NCBI GenBank assembly: GCA_963662175.1
Contig: OY759223.1
Span: forward strand, 25,576,323 to 25,640,322
Length of the DNA stretch: 64,000 nucleotides
Origin: Aradus depressus
Taxonomy: Eukaryota > Arthropoda > Insecta > Hemiptera > Aradidae
Reading direction: 5' to 3'
Position numbers and translations under genes: made by a program. This document shows, piece by piece, positions 1 through 15,100 of the stretch (position 1 is the first letter of the stretch; every line of letters starts with the position of its first letter). The notes beneath the pieces were generated by a model, which saw only the letters and a list, made by a program, of their open reading frames with translations, was not told the DNA's origin and did not search any database.

Positions 1-104
1 GTCTTGAGTAGAGGTACCACTCGTGTTGTTGTTGGTCGTCGACCGCCGAAGAGAGTTGGGGTCGATAAAGACGAGCGAGTTACCAGAAGCTACACGGAAA
101 CCAC
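1..104 (-). CDS. hyd: hyd exon 31 (cut by window edge)
   Basis: Codons 1708-1742. [20 protein letters not shown] matches UBR5 SSAGLIYIDPSNLRRSGTIS. The acceptor CTAG is at 105-108; the exon continues beyond base 1. Confidence 0.92.
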
Positions 105-3100
105 CTAGTCAGATCAGCAACAGATTAACTTTTAAAAACACTCAACTCGGGCCACATTGTGAAGGGAGGAAAATTTCGATTTCGAGATGTTGAATCACTG
201 GAAATGTACTTCCCCAGAGCGAATTTATTATTCGTGCTCCCTCTGAAACCAATATACCGATTTGGTAAAAAATGTTTAGGGGTTTCGCGTTGATACATTC
301 ATTATATCGATAGTTATTAGGGTTTTCGAGTTGAGCCCCTCCTTCATTTCGCTGAAAATTGATAGGTGACGTCCTTCTTGCGTCCTGGATCCACATATAA
401 GATTTCGAGTCGTTACGTCATTACTCTGGTCCCCCCTTCCCTTAAGCCACAATTAAGCTGAAAATTTATAGTTGTATTCATTATGGGGTTTTGAATTTAC
501 ATATACAATTTCGATACATTCATTACATTGGCAGTTATTAGGGTTTTACGAGTTGAACCCATCCCCTAATAGATGCCCTTATTATGTGGTACTGGATTCG
601 CATAATAAAGTTTGTGTTGATATATTCATTATATCGGGAATTATCGTGTTCACAGACAAGAATCTAGATAAATAAAAACTAATACGATGACTTTTTTTCT
701 GCCTGAGACCCGCAAGGTAAGCTGACCCTTGGTCTAAGATATATGTGATAAAAAATTGATTTTAAAATAATAAAAAAACACGTAAAACCTCGTATAGACT
801 GGGCAAAAACAGCTGGAGACGTCGGCCATATTAGGAGAGACAGGAACAAGATGCACGAGACAGAACGTAAATATTGCTGGCCAATAACATATCAAACAAT
901 TTCAATCACCCTCAAAGCAGGGATTACTACATATTACTCTTGAGTTGAGCACCACAACTTATACATTTTAATAAAATATTAAGGTTATCATTATTGCCAT
1001 ATTTATGTAGTAGATAAGAATCACATTGAAGCTTGACAAGACCAAAGTTTTGTTTCAATAAGAAACAAAATTATCGTAGACAACTTTTTATGACAGTAAT
1101 TGCTGCAAAATACAACAGGTTGGCTTACATACATTAATGATTAATTAAATAACCTCAACAATAAAGTTATAAATTATAATAATAAGGAAATCGAAGTTTT
1201 GTCGTGTAAATGAACAGCTCAGTATTTGGCCAACGTTTCGGGAACTATTTGTTTCTTCTTCAAGGCCTTATAATGACTTCAGTTGAAGTGTGTGGTGAAG
1301 GTGTCAAGTGTTTGTGACAAAAGTTGAGACCTCACAAACACATAAACACACACATCCACTCAAGTCATTATAAGACTCTGAAGAAGGAAATAAAACAGTT
1401 GGACACAAATATTGAGTTATCAATACCACGACAGAACCTCGAATTCCTTCTATATTGAAAAGATACTGTCGACTCTGTCAATCATATTTATAGTTGGCAG
1501 GATGTCTTCTATCCATCTCTCTTCTCTTATTATAGCGAATTGTCTTAAAGAGAAAGATTGGTGGCGCCTCGATCAGTCAATCCGCTTGCTATCGACTCGT
1601 TTAAGTAAGGCCTCATCTTAAAATACCAAGTCTTCGTAAGCCATGAATAATTGTTTACAACTAAAAATATCCCAGAGGAAATTATCACTTTACGATTCCA
1701 CAATTAATACCTTAAGATTTTTTAATAATAACTAGGGGCTCCGCCCTTCGGAACTCGTCGTATCTTCATCGTCGCAAATTCCTGTGGGACCTATAGAAAT
1801 AGTTTCAAAAAGGGACAGACAGCTACATTAAATAGAGACGGTACATACAAAAAAGATGGGTTTATATTTTTTTGTATTTTTCCCATTTTTACTGACTGTT
1901 GACTGCAGCTGGGACAGATCGACACATATACAACAGAAAGGCAGACTTATAAAGTCTAACATACGATATACACAAACTGACATCAGCTATAGTTTGATAA
2001 ATCCTAGAGATCCAGGCTGAGGTGAATAAGTTAAGCATGCCTCTATAAAATGCCTTTACATTTGACATATATTCACTCTCTGCATCCCTGGTTAAGCGCT
2101 CCTGATTACTGTAGAGTGGAATGTCCGTTTGGTCGATAATATTCAGGTTCACGTGGAAAAGTTAAGCCTGCACCTATAAAATGCGTCAACAAATGTCAAC
2201 CCACTCCATGCATCCTTGGTTGATGACTCCTGATTACCGGAGAGCACTCCCTCCATGCCTGGTTGAAGCAGATTACTATAGAGTAGAGGGATGCCCCTAT
2301 GATCGCTTAGATCCCAGACTGTCCCAAATAAATTATACATCTGTCCTTCCCCAGCCTCCTGAATATATACACATATACCCATCCCATGCTACTCAATGTT
2401 AAAAATCAGCTTAGCTGTTCCATTTTTAAAAATATAACATTAAAAAATTAAATGAAACAAAATTGGACTACCCCACAAAACAAGTATGCGTTGAATCTTT
2501 GAGTAAATAATTGTAATACATGTAAACGAATATATTAGATAAGATATATAAATAAAATAAACAAAAAATTAACATACATAAATCACGAACGCGAAGTTTA
2601 CCTGAAGATCTAGAGCCTGTATCTCGACTACGGATAGCCCACTGCATTGACTGAGGAGCCAGATTACTTCTCTGACCCTGTCCACTCGAATTTCTAATAT
2701 AAAAATATATGAATTAATAACAAATAATTAACAATAAATTAAATATTATTAAAACTTAATCTTTAAAAAATATATGTGATCACAACTTTCCAATCGTTTT
2801 TGCGGTAGAGCGTTCACAACTTTCCAATCACATTACACAAGCACAAAAAAAAAAAAAAAAATCACAGAGTCAATAGCTATATAGGTCAATATTAACTTCG
2901 TATAGCTGAGGAAGTAAAAGAGTGAGAATCGGTGAAAATAGGAACACAGCCCATACATTCGGAAATTGCCCTATAAACCGAAAAAAAATGAATGCTTACG
3001 TTCTCCTTTCGAGTTGCTCATCAGCTAGGACCATCTCTTCTTGATCTAAACCCTCACTTTCTGCATCCGTTTCCTCCTGTTGGCTCGAATCCCCACTCTC

Positions 3101-6100
3101 GTCTTCACCTATGAAAAATCATGGTTTTTAGCTAAGAAACAACGATATCAACAAGTGAATAACTTTCAATATATCAGACCATGTCGGTTTTTGTATTCTG
3201 CAATAAACAGTAATAAAAAACTCACTTTTCCATGATTCTCTTGGAATCTCTAAATTTATCTGACTTGACTGTTCTTACATTATTGATTATATATTAACAT
3301 TTTTATATATAAAACAATAAATAAATAATACATTATTATTTGTATTTTTCTATTTTAATTTGAATTTTATTTACTCAACAGAATGTTTAAATCTTCCATC
3401 GATAATATATTTTAAATTTAAAACAATTTTTTGCGGATGATACTTATATTATCATGACGACAAGAAAATCAACCCTTTGAAAGAATCGATAACTTAAGCT
3501 CTTAAATCATATTAAACGAATGGCTTCTCGTCAATGAGTTAATTAAATGCGTCTAAAACAACTATTTTAAATTTCAAAACTACGAATATATTGGTAGAAG
3601 AGAAACAACCTTTAACTGTTGATACTCTTTCTGTATAATTTAAAGATAATAGAAAATTCCTAGGTCTCCATATTGATACGAAAATAACATGGACTGAATA
3701 TACGGCTGTTATAGGTATGAAACAGTTTCGTTTGCTTCGAACTTCGTAATCTTAAAAGATCGTGCCAAAGGATACATTACATTATTCATATCTCCATTCT
3801 ATAATCAATTACAGTTTAATACATTGGGGAGCTTGTAGCTCAAGTATTAATATTTTTAGACTCCAAAAAAAAGTACTAACAATATTACTCAAGGACAAGC
3901 TGCAGAGAAATATATAAAAAACTTAAAATCTTGCCTTTGCCTACTTATCTTTGAAACGTTAATTGTGGTTATTTTATAAACGTTAATGGTTATTTTCTTT
4001 TCGATTCCCATCCTTACTTCGAAATATAAATACTGAGACTTCTTGGCATCGAAAAATATGGGGCTATTAAGAAAATGTTTACAGTAAGATGGTAATATCA
4101 TCGTCTTTATGCAGTATAATGTTATTGTAAGTTCCAACCATAATGAGGCCAGGCCTACTGAACTCAGGATCATGGGTTCGAAAAGTGCTTCCAGGAGATA
4201 AAAAAAAACCTTGGGCACGCCATCCTTCGGATGATCTCGAACCTGTACGGTGTCAGATGCTCGTTAAAGATAAATAAATCAGAATATGCAAACAAAATGT
4301 AAAACTCCCAAATAGTGTCGGGCTCATGTCTACCAGTGCGAAGAAAGAGCGCTCTGATAGTAGGCGATATGACCTCATAGGTAAATCCACTATGAACTCA
4401 GACTAAGTGTACAATTGGGGTGGGACTCACCTGTGGCAGGAGGAGTGTTGGAGGGTACATGCTGAACTGTCTCCTGGTTGCTTTGGTCCGAGTCACTCTC
4501 AGTCTCCATCAGTAGGTCCTCACTCTCACTCTCCGCACCCTCCCTCTCACCTTCTCGCTCTCCAGTCTCTCTCTCGCCCTCTCGCTCACCTTCACCTTCG
4601 CTGTTCTCACCATCGTTTGCCAGAGCCACTAAACCTACAATCATTAGACAACATTCACACTCATCGAGATTATTTCACAATGGGTCGTATTGATAAGGGG
4701 GGTGGGAAATCCTCTGAAAGTAACATTATCATACACTAATCCTTAATAAGTCTATATTGTGATTCATTAAGTCTCTTAAAAGAAGTGTTTTAGATTAATA
4801 AAAGCAAAGAATTTGTTTAGCATTTATATCATCTAATTACACAAAACTATCCTGGTTTCGGCTTAAAGCAACGTTAATTTTGTATTTACAACTATATATA
4901 CATATATACAATATATAATAAGCAAATGTGATACATAATAAATAAATGTCTTCTATGTTGAAAGAGAAATCATTCATCAATGATACTCCATTATCTTGCT
5001 ATTACGGATGAGAAAGAAGAATTAAAATATATATATATATATATATAAGTAGTTAAATGATAAAGAAACAAAACATTAGTAGATGATTAGTCTTCAATCC
5101 ACTAGGAGGTCTCGAGGCCATTGCAGCCTCAGTCTCCGAACATGAACATTAGGAAGGGTTCTTGTGATCAGTCTGCGGACTAAAGGAAAATTAGGGTGAA
5201 AGGAAAGGTTAAAATGGAATTTTCGGTAGCGGGATTTAAGTACATCCCTTACAAAGGGAATCTGCAGGTCATTGTGAAGGATAGCATTGGAGACGTAGAA
5301 TGGAGCGTTTGTGATTTTACGAAGGATAGGGGATTGTAGGGTTTGGATTCTACAAGAATTCGAAGCCCCAGATTTCAGCTCCATACGCCCATATTGACTT
5401 CAATAATTGATTGTAAATGAGTCTTTTATTACTTAATGTAAGTTTCGATAAGTAATAAGAGTTTGTATCGTCGATTAAGTTTTTGTCTTTCAAGTCTAGT
5501 ATGAGGATTCCATGTCAGGCGTCTGCGTCTGTTAAGAAATAACCCAAGGTAGCGGACCCGATTCGCAACGAGAAGGGGTAACATTTAAGTTTGGAAGATT
5601 GACACATTGATATACATAATTCTCAGATATTCTGAGGCTCCCTTCCTCGAGAGAAACCACATGAGGAGGGAAGTCATTCTCGACTGAAAAATATACGGGT
5701 CTTAACATAAATCCAAATATTTTTCGTTAAGACAATAAGATTCTCCTCTTTTATGGGGCTTACCTCGGGGAAAGGGAATCATAGCCTTAGAATTGTCTAA
5801 ACATGCCAACCTAGTAAACTTAAATGTTATTGTTGAACTTTGTGCTGTCTATGGCGCCAGCCGAAATCGGTACACTGTATGTCTCCACCATATTTTTGTG
5901 AAATTAGCCCAAACAAGTTCTCTGTTTTTGTTTGTTTCTATTATTATTCCATTTATCGTGGGAAAATCTTTTATTTTGAAATAAAGAGATAATATGGTCG
6001 TGTAGTACGTTAGAAAGACGAATTAGGAAGAGACACATTTCTAGAGAATAATGTCCCTGGGTCCCGTTGTAAAGTGGGGTGGGGGTGAGCTGCGACATTG

Positions 6101-9100
6101 CCGCTTGCTCTTTCCAACTCCTGTCACATGTCACCCCTGAATTGTTTTATAAGAAATAATAAAAATTTATTTTTTTCAAACAATGAAAACTAAAAAAACT
6201 ATAAAACGGGAGCTATTAGGCCATTGAGAAGTAAGGCCGGAGTGCAATACGTTTACAGAGCGGGGAGTGTGGCAACGTTGGACTGTTTTCAATGCAACAT
6301 GGCACTTTCGCCGCTTTCCTATTGGCCGAAGCGGCGTCTTTCTCGTTCCATTTCCAACCATCCTTCAGGCCCGATGGACAAATGATTCGCCAGCCTCACT
6401 ATAACTAGATGAGACAAACATAAAATTTCCATAATTTCCGCACATTGGAGATGTGTCACTCATCCAGCAAGACGTTTCTTATTAGCCTACACGTTTGCGT
6501 ATATTTTCAATTGTAAAACTATGTTTCATTTCGTGCAGGTTAGACTCTCCCAGGCACAGCTCGGCACTCACGTAATGTAAAATATATTAAACATTTTATG
6601 AGTTCTTCTGCTCCAGGACTATCGGTTACACACAAATACACACATCTTAAACACCGTTGATTTGAAAAGGTGTCGAAGGAGTCCAACAACGCATTTTTTT
6701 GTCAATAATGCTTTCGATACTAACTACATTATATGGAGAAAGTAATACAAAATATATCAATATAAGTATAGCCTATATAACGTACTCTCGACCATTTCCT
6801 CTTCGATGTCCATGAGAGAGACGAGAGGCCGAGGGCGGGGACCACCAGAGCCCCCAGCCCCCTGGCTGTCCTCACCATTGCTCCTGGTTGCCTTCTGACC
6901 TCTGGCACGAGACGTGCTTCCACTCGAACTGGGAGGAGCCAGCGGTTCCACCGAAAATAGCTCCTCCGATCCCTGGAAAACGCATTTAATTATTAGCATA
7001 AAAAGGATTGGAAAAAAGTTCTATGGAGCTGAAAATTCTTACATAATTCCGACTCGCCCCATGTCTATGGTAATAATTCAATATATTGAATAATAAAGAA
7101 TATGCATGGGAAGCCATGGTGGCCGTGCGGGCTAGAGCGTAGGACTTTGGTCGCATGGTCTCACCATAGTTTGCGGGTTCGAATCCTGTCCGGGAGTGAG
7201 TTTTATTTCGTAGATAGAACTCCCTCCCGGGGCCATGGATGTCCTAAATAATAAAAAAACGAATATGCCTATACACGAGCAATAAATGCATTCTTGGCAT
7301 CACTTTTTAGGTTATCTGAATTACGCGAAACCTGTATTTTGTAATTCATATAGAATTATTCATTAATAAAAAACTATTCCTTATGAAATGATAGAGGTTG
7401 GTTTTTTTACATTTAAAAAGGGGTCCAAAGACAAGTTAGTTATTGTCTCATACTCAGGTTTTAACTATTATATATATAATTACCTCAATGGTGGAGGTGG
7501 AGAGAGTGAAGGGTGGTGTAGGTCGAGCGACACCCAGTCGGACAGGAGCAATAAGGCTGTCCGCAGTCTCACACAGCTCCTCCACGGAGATCTTCACCAG
7601 AGACTGGAAGACACGCCTGCACTTGAGCATTGGCCCGCTCACTCCGGACAGTCTACAAGACAACAAACTAACTTATATTCAACCTCACAACTCGCGATTG
7701 GCAACGATACACACCTCAGATAGTATGTAATAGGCAACGAGCAACGGTACGCACCTCAGCTAGTATGCGCGAGGTCACGATACACACCTCAGCTAGTATG
7801 CACTAGGCAACGATACGCATCTCAGCTAGTATGCACTAGACAACGATACGCACCTCGGCTAGTATGCACTAGGTAACGATACGCACCTCAGCTAGTATGC
7901 ACTAGGCAACGATACGCACCTCAGCTAATATGCACTAGACAACGATGCGCACCTCAGCTAGTATGCACTAGGCAACGATACGCACCTCAGCTAATATGCA
8001 CTAGACAACGATACGCACCTCAGCTAGTATGCACTAGGCAACGATACGCACCTCAGCTAGTATGTGCTAGGTCACGATACACACCTCAGCTAGTATGCAC
8101 TAGGCAACGATACGCACCTCAGCTAGTATGCACTAGGCAACGATACGCACCTCAGCTAGTATGTGCTAGGTCACGATACACACCTCAGCTAGTATGTGCT
8201 AGGTCACGATACACACCTCAGCTAGTATGTGCTAGGCAACGATGCTCACTTTGCTCTAGGCAAAGATATGCACCTCAACTACTGTTACCGACGTCAGCTA
8301 CTGATAAATATTGCCGTTATCGGTATCTTGTAGCGCCAGTATTAATATTATATATTTTAAAAGTTTGAAAGAAAGCACTAAGATCAATAAACAATATTAA
8401 TCAAAGAACAAGCTGAAGAGAAATATAAAAAAAAAAAAAATTCAAATCCTGCCGCCTTTGCGTGTACTGTTAATATAAACATTAATGCTTATTAGGAAAA
8501 ATAAAAATATTTTCCTTCCTACTAATTATAATTAGTATTGAAGGAAAATATTTTAATGATAATTATCATTATGATAACAAGGATTAAGACGATTATCATT
8601 GCTCCTCTCTTTCTGAAAGAAGTTAACAAAGAAAATAATTTTTATAATGCCCTTCTTCTTCCCACTTCTTAAAAGCAATAGAAAAAATAAAAATTCTTAA
8701 ACTTCAACTAAAAATGTATAAGTTTATGGAAACCCATTTTTCTCATTGTTCAAAAGCAATCAAATAATCAGGATATAAAAGGTATTCCCTACATAAAAAC
8801 ATTAGTTATTTTAGAAATATTCGCTATGCATGGTGGCCTGTTTTTCTCAAGACCAAATTTCCCTGACTTTTCCCGCTTTTCCAGGTAATATTTGAGTTTT
8901 TTCCCAGACTTTACGTTATTTCATGAAACAAAAAAAAAAAACAGCCCGTTAAAGTGACTGACGTACGAATATCAATGTAAACTATCTATGTAAAAAAGTA
9001 TTCGAAAATAAAATACGATGAAGAATTTACTGTAAATACATTCCGTTACTATTGATATACATACCAAATAATTAATAGATAAATAAATACATTAATAATA

Positions 9101-12100
9101 ATAAAGGGAATATTATCTACTATTTCTTGAGCTTTATCTAAATCACTAATATTTTTTATTTATTTATTAATGATTTATATTTCAGCAGCTCATCGTTCTG
9201 AGTATTTAAAACGAAAATGATTAAAATCGGTTCCTAACTCAAGAAGTTACAAGTATAAGTCGAGAATTTAAACGCATTTTGATTGAGCTAGCATAGGATT
9301 TTCATGAGAATACGATTTGAATATTATGGATGAAAAAATTCCCTGAACTAATGAAAATTTTCTGACATTTTCCTGACTATCTAAATTCCATGACTTTTCA
9401 CGGTTTATGACATGAAATACTAGTGCAATTAGTGCCAAAACAATTCCAATAATCCATAACATGTTAAAAAAACAGTACGTACCTTCTTTTCTGAGTCTGA
9501 GGTGCCATTTCTACGTTGAATACAACGTAAATCCTTGCAACGGATCTTACAAATCGTCTGGCGACTGTGGTTGCCTCTTCCACCCTTCCAGGAATGGAAG
9601 TATTCTGAAGTTCTCTACTCAATGTTGCAATAACACTATCCACCATCTAAACATATGAAAAAAATATATTATAAAAGTTATAAATATGTAGCAGGATTGA
9701 CCAATGTAGTAATAGAAAGAAAACATCTGGCTTGAAGTCTATAAAAACAAACTAGAAGAATTCAGAAGGCCCCGGTAGCTCAGTGGTATGCGTGCTTGTT
9801 TACTGAGCTCAAGACATGAAACCCGGCCGAGGGCTTTAGGTTTTAATCAGGGAGAGGAAAAAACCTTGAGCACGCCGTCCATCGGATGAAACGTTAAGCG
9901 ATAGTCTCGAGCATGTGTGATGTCAGGTATTGTTAAAGACCCCTACCCTAGATGAATACAAATTTAGGGTAGGCAAAATTAAGGACTCCCATAGTAGAAC
10001 CGGGCTCATGTACACCAGTGACGAAAGAGCGCTCTGGTAGTAGGCGCTATGACCTCGTAGTTAAATCCTGGACATGATTCATAATAACTAACTAGAATAA
10101 TTCAGGAAAAACTAAATACAACAAAACAAAACCAACATCCCAACAGAATAAAATTTTTTAAATAAAGTATGGTATCAAAATAATGACATTAATGTGGTTA
10201 AAATAGTATACTCACTTTATTCCGTCAGGAAGTGAGTAACTCTTTAGTTAGTAATCTAGAAATTTAATTTCTGCGGGAAAATCGGGGAGCCGGTTGGAGA
10301 ACCAAATACATTAAAAGAATTCTTCAAAAAAAGCTCCGCTCTGGACGAAAATTAAGACCACAACGTATCTGCCACGAATTTGAGGACATTTTGAAAGTTG
10401 AAAATTTCATTCCATTCAGATATTTTTTATAAAGACCATCTTTCCGATAGGACTAACCATTTTCTTGTAAATCAAATGTATAAGAAAAATTGTTCCGAGT
10501 AGTCATTTTACGCGGTTCGAAAACAATCATCGCATATAAAATATGCCTTTCATTTTTCTTATGCTTACATTTTAAGAGAATTTTGATTAACCCTCCTAAT
10601 ACCACGTGGGGTCGAAAAAGACCCCATGCGTTTTAAAATGTGTATGAACTGCTCAATATAATTTCTATTTCGATGAGGCTTCAGGACATTTATCCGTAGA
10701 CTATCTCCATTCGATTTCATTAAGAAAATGTATTCAGTTTGTATTTTAAAAATTGATATAAAATAATATTTTCACAAAAACGTAGTTGGGGTCACGCGGG
10801 ACCCCACGTGGTATTATCCGTATCACATTTTCGTTCGTCTGGTGAGAAGTATTTTCAAGAAGTTCCACTCAGTAAACAATTCCGAAAAGTTACGTTTGCT
10901 CTTCAATTGACCTGCAATTCGAAGAAGACATTGCCCGCACCCGCTGGAGTTTTTCCTGGAGCTCTTTCTGATCAACATTTCTTGGCTTCCACTTCTCGTT
11001 CACCTCTTGAATTTTATTTAGATCTAATTTCAGTATGCGTTGACGGTTCGGACCGTAAAGATAAATCATGGAACAAATTGTGACCTCGCGAACGTTGATG
11101 TTAGTAGAGCGTGCCAGGGAGATTGCAGGGTTTGAATCTGAGGAGGCCCTTGTGGAAACGGAACAGCTCGAAGTGATCTCCGATGTTGAAGACGTTTTGG
11201 AAACGGACGATGAAGAACTTGATGAGCTAGAAGCACGTATGTAAAAACCATGTCACAAAAAAATTTCTTTGCGCTAAATGTAAATAATAATAGCACCCAT
11301 AGTGTGAATACACTTTTATAAGATTCATGATTTACTTTTTTTGGAATAAACATTTTTTATACCATTTTTTCTCAACTTTTTTAACTTTTTGTTATTTTTC
11401 CCTCATTTTTGAATGAACTTGATTGAAAAAGTTAGAATGAAAAGCTAGTTGGTACATGAAAAATTGAAAAATGAAGTGGGGTCTCAAAAGGACCCCACAT
11501 GGTATTTTTCGTTTCACAGGTCACGTGGTATTAGGAGGGTTAAATCAATAATATAAGCGGTATCAGGTAAAATTTACCTAATTGTATCAATTTTCGGCAG
11601 ATTTTTGCACCCAGTATGCATTTTTTCCTATTTACTACAGACAGATTTTTGCACCCAGTATGCATTTTTTCCTATTTACTACAGTATGGAGCCATTTTTT
11701 GAATTTTTTCAAAATAAATTTGAAGAATATAAATACCTCAGTTCCACATTTAACAAGAAGACAGTGAGTAAATTTGTCTAGAAGAGCACTTCCACTTTGT
11801 GCATGTAAATAGGCGTGCTCTTCATAGCTTGAGTCTTTTCTCCAGTCACGTTCATCCCTTACTCCTGTAAACAGTTCAATTTTATCTTCATCAAGATATA
11901 CGTATAAAGAAAAGTCTATAAAAACAAATGGGACCAAAAAGAAAAAATATTTAACATCCATTACCTGTCATTATCATTCCTTTAACAGCTGGCCAGTCGT
12001 TAAGTAACCTTTCAAAAGCTCTCCGACTGAATCGCGGCGGTTCTAAATCGTGTTCAGGCATGTCGGGCTCTACAATAAAAAAAAAAGGATACAAATGAAA

Positions 12101-15100
12101 ATAAATAATTTCAAAAAATCTTATAATATAAGGAGATATTGTCAAACGACTTCCTTTCTGAGTCTACTTGTGGCAATAGATAATTCATACTACAATGACT
12201 TATGCCCGGGTTTTAACTACGAGGTCATATCGCCTACTACCAGAGCGCTCTTTCGTCACTCTGGTTTACATGAGCCCGATTCTAATGTGGAAGTTCTAAA
12301 TGTTACCTACCAAAGGTATAGCAACGAATCGTAAAATATGGTTTTATTTTATTTATTTATTTTTTTATTATAAAATATTGAATAATGAGTTATTGTTGTA
12401 TGAGGGCGATGAATTACAATTTAAACATTAATTAGAAATATTTCTTATAGAAATCTATTTTACAATCTTTGGGGCTCTATAATTTTGGTATTGGGATCTG
12501 AAATCAGAAGATAGATATTTGAAATTTAATAAGGAACAGTTTTGGTAGGAATCTACGTTTTGATAAGATCAACCGTTTTTGCATAAATCGAGTTTTTTTG
12601 GTATTAAAGTTTGTAAACATACCTGCATCAGAAGAGGGTGTTTTCCTGGCAGTTGCTGAAGCTGATCGAGATCTTGGAGCACGATATTGCCTCTGTTCAA
12701 CCGTTTGTCGACCCACTGTCTGGGCCAGGAACAGCAGAATACTCTCACCTCTGTACAAAACACAAATAATATCACAATGTATATGGTGATTTCGCATGTC
12801 GCTCTGCGTTGCTACAATCTGCTGTTAAATATATCTTTTGAATGGTCTCATTGAATAAGAAATTAGTCGTATGATTTTATCTCAACTGGTTCTACAGTTA
12901 GAAGGGTTGTCCATATCTGTCTCAGCCTGTATATGGCGCGGAGGGCTTATTCAAAAATTTACTGATGACTTGATACTGTAGTGTTTTACAATGACAATCA
13001 TAGTTTTTCTCTTACATCCGTAAATTTTGTATATATTTCCATTCCGTTTCGGTGATTTTTGATGGCACATCAAAAAATTACCGGAAAAAAGAAGGAATTG
13101 AAAATTTCAAAACAAAATTGACCTTTAATTTTTTTATGGTAGCCTTCAACTCCTTCGGAGGGCGAGATTTTATATATCATTCCTTATAATATAAAACAGA
13201 AAGTGCTAGGCAACGATACGCACCATCTAAATATACATATATATAGTATACATTTTTATGATGTATCATATTACTAGAAACCGGACTTTTAGGTACAACC
13301 CTGATTAAGTTTTTGTAACAGGTGAAATAGGTTTTTTTTATTTATTTTTCTTGAAAAGGCCTTTTAGATTATTTTTGGTTGCGAAAAAGCCTGAATAGTT
13401 ATTTTGGGTTATGAAAAAGCCTGAATAGGTTACAATATAAAATTTGGAAATAGGTTTAAAAAAATTATATACAAATAAAACATTTTTATAGAACATGATA
13501 TTAAACTTATTAAAAAAGAAAATCAAAAAATGTACACAGTAAAATAAAAGGAACTGGTAAAATAATTGAATCTTTCTCTTGATTGCAGCACAACCAAGTA
13601 CTTTTCTAGGATTTCTGCTATGAAGTTCTTTCTATTATCTCTCAGAGTTCTTATAAAAGCAGAGAAGCTTCCTTGACAGAATACCACTTTGCCGTCAGAA
13701 GTAAAATGACAATCGTCGCCTTTACACTGCCATATCAAATGCGATTTCGTCTTCGGCATTTTTCTGTATAACTGCATCACGAGAGCAAGAGAAGAAAAGG
13801 CATTAGCCCCCTCTCCCCTACGTAATCTCCACCGCGCCAACATCCGCTTTTCATCGAACGAAATACGAACCGATGATGAGGTGATTTCATTCCAATTAGG
13901 TTTTTTTAGGTTCTTCGAAATTTAAATGAACGATTCCAGAAGACATGAATCAAATAAGTAATCAATCATTTTCGTACTTGGAAGAGAGAAAAAAAAAGGT
14001 AAAAACCTAAGAATCCGGTCTCTACAAATTACTGTTATGATTAACGAAAATAAATATTTAATACACTATTTTTTTGATTCGAAAACCCCCCAACCTTTAC
14101 CGCTTTTAGGCCTGCACTTTCAGTAAGGTCTGATTAGTGAAAAACAAAAAACTCTGGAGAAACGAAATAAAATCTCTAATATATATATATATAATATTAT
14201 TACCTTGAATTATGTTTGGAGACAAGATCAGTATGGGTGATGAGACTAGCCATGAGTTGGAAACGGGCCGACTGACTGCCCTGCACTAATGCACGGCACT
14301 TGCACTTCTCCCAACAGTCACAGTAGGCCGTGGGGGAGGTACGTTTCAACTTGCAGTCGTGGCCGCGGTGGCAGACCCGGGCACATTCAGTGCAGCAGCA
14401 CAACGACCCCGTCAGTCCGCACGTTCGGCACTCGAAGATATCCTAGGGGGAGGAAAGTCACATTAATAACATAAGAAAATTAACACGAGAAAAAATATCG
14501 TTACAGAGAACTTTACATAATATCAATATGAATTTTCAAGTAAAAATTATATAAAAATAATTTGAAATTTATATTCACCGACTTTCGAAATATAAATTTA
14601 TGTTTATAATTAAATACTCAAGTTACTTTTAGCAGTAACTGTCGTGAACCATCAGAATATGAGCTATAAATCAGCAAATTTGTGAATATTTTCAAAACCA
14701 CTGATGAAATTTGTACCAAAATTAATAGACCTCACAAAAACAAATATTTTTCAAAAAAAAAACATTCAAATCTATGCACTTTTCACACAAGGTATGAATG
14801 GAAAAAATTCAAATTTTCAGACGCCATATAGCCTATTTTTCAATCTGGCTCAAAAGGATGCTATATGTGTAACCATTGCCACCAGAACAAATTAGAGCTG
14901 ATAAATCTTTTTCAAAAAATCCTAAAATCCACTTTTTTGGCAGTCTTTTTGTTTAAACAAAAAAACGGCTGGACCGAATTTGATAAAATTTCTTTTGGAT
15001 AATATTGACGTTGATACGCTTCGATTGGCACCGGAGCGGAGTCGATATCATTTTTCATTCGCGAGATTTCGAGCAGAAAAAATTGACCCTGCACGTACAC

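Noticed and set aside
4407..4739. Plus-strand Ser/His-rich frames
   Set aside because: Antisense of the Glu/Arg-rich hyd exon 28; no family match.
7110..7190. Functional tRNA gene
   Set aside because: A and B boxes are present, but the acceptor and anticodon stems do not pair and a SINE-like tail follows.
7700..8265. CRISPR-like array
   Set aside because: Units are directly tandem with no spacers, in a eukaryotic intron; it is a minisatellite.
11635..11961. 108-codon continuous protein on the minus strand
   Set aside because: Only 11737-11864 is hyd exon 24; the rest is intron read-through.
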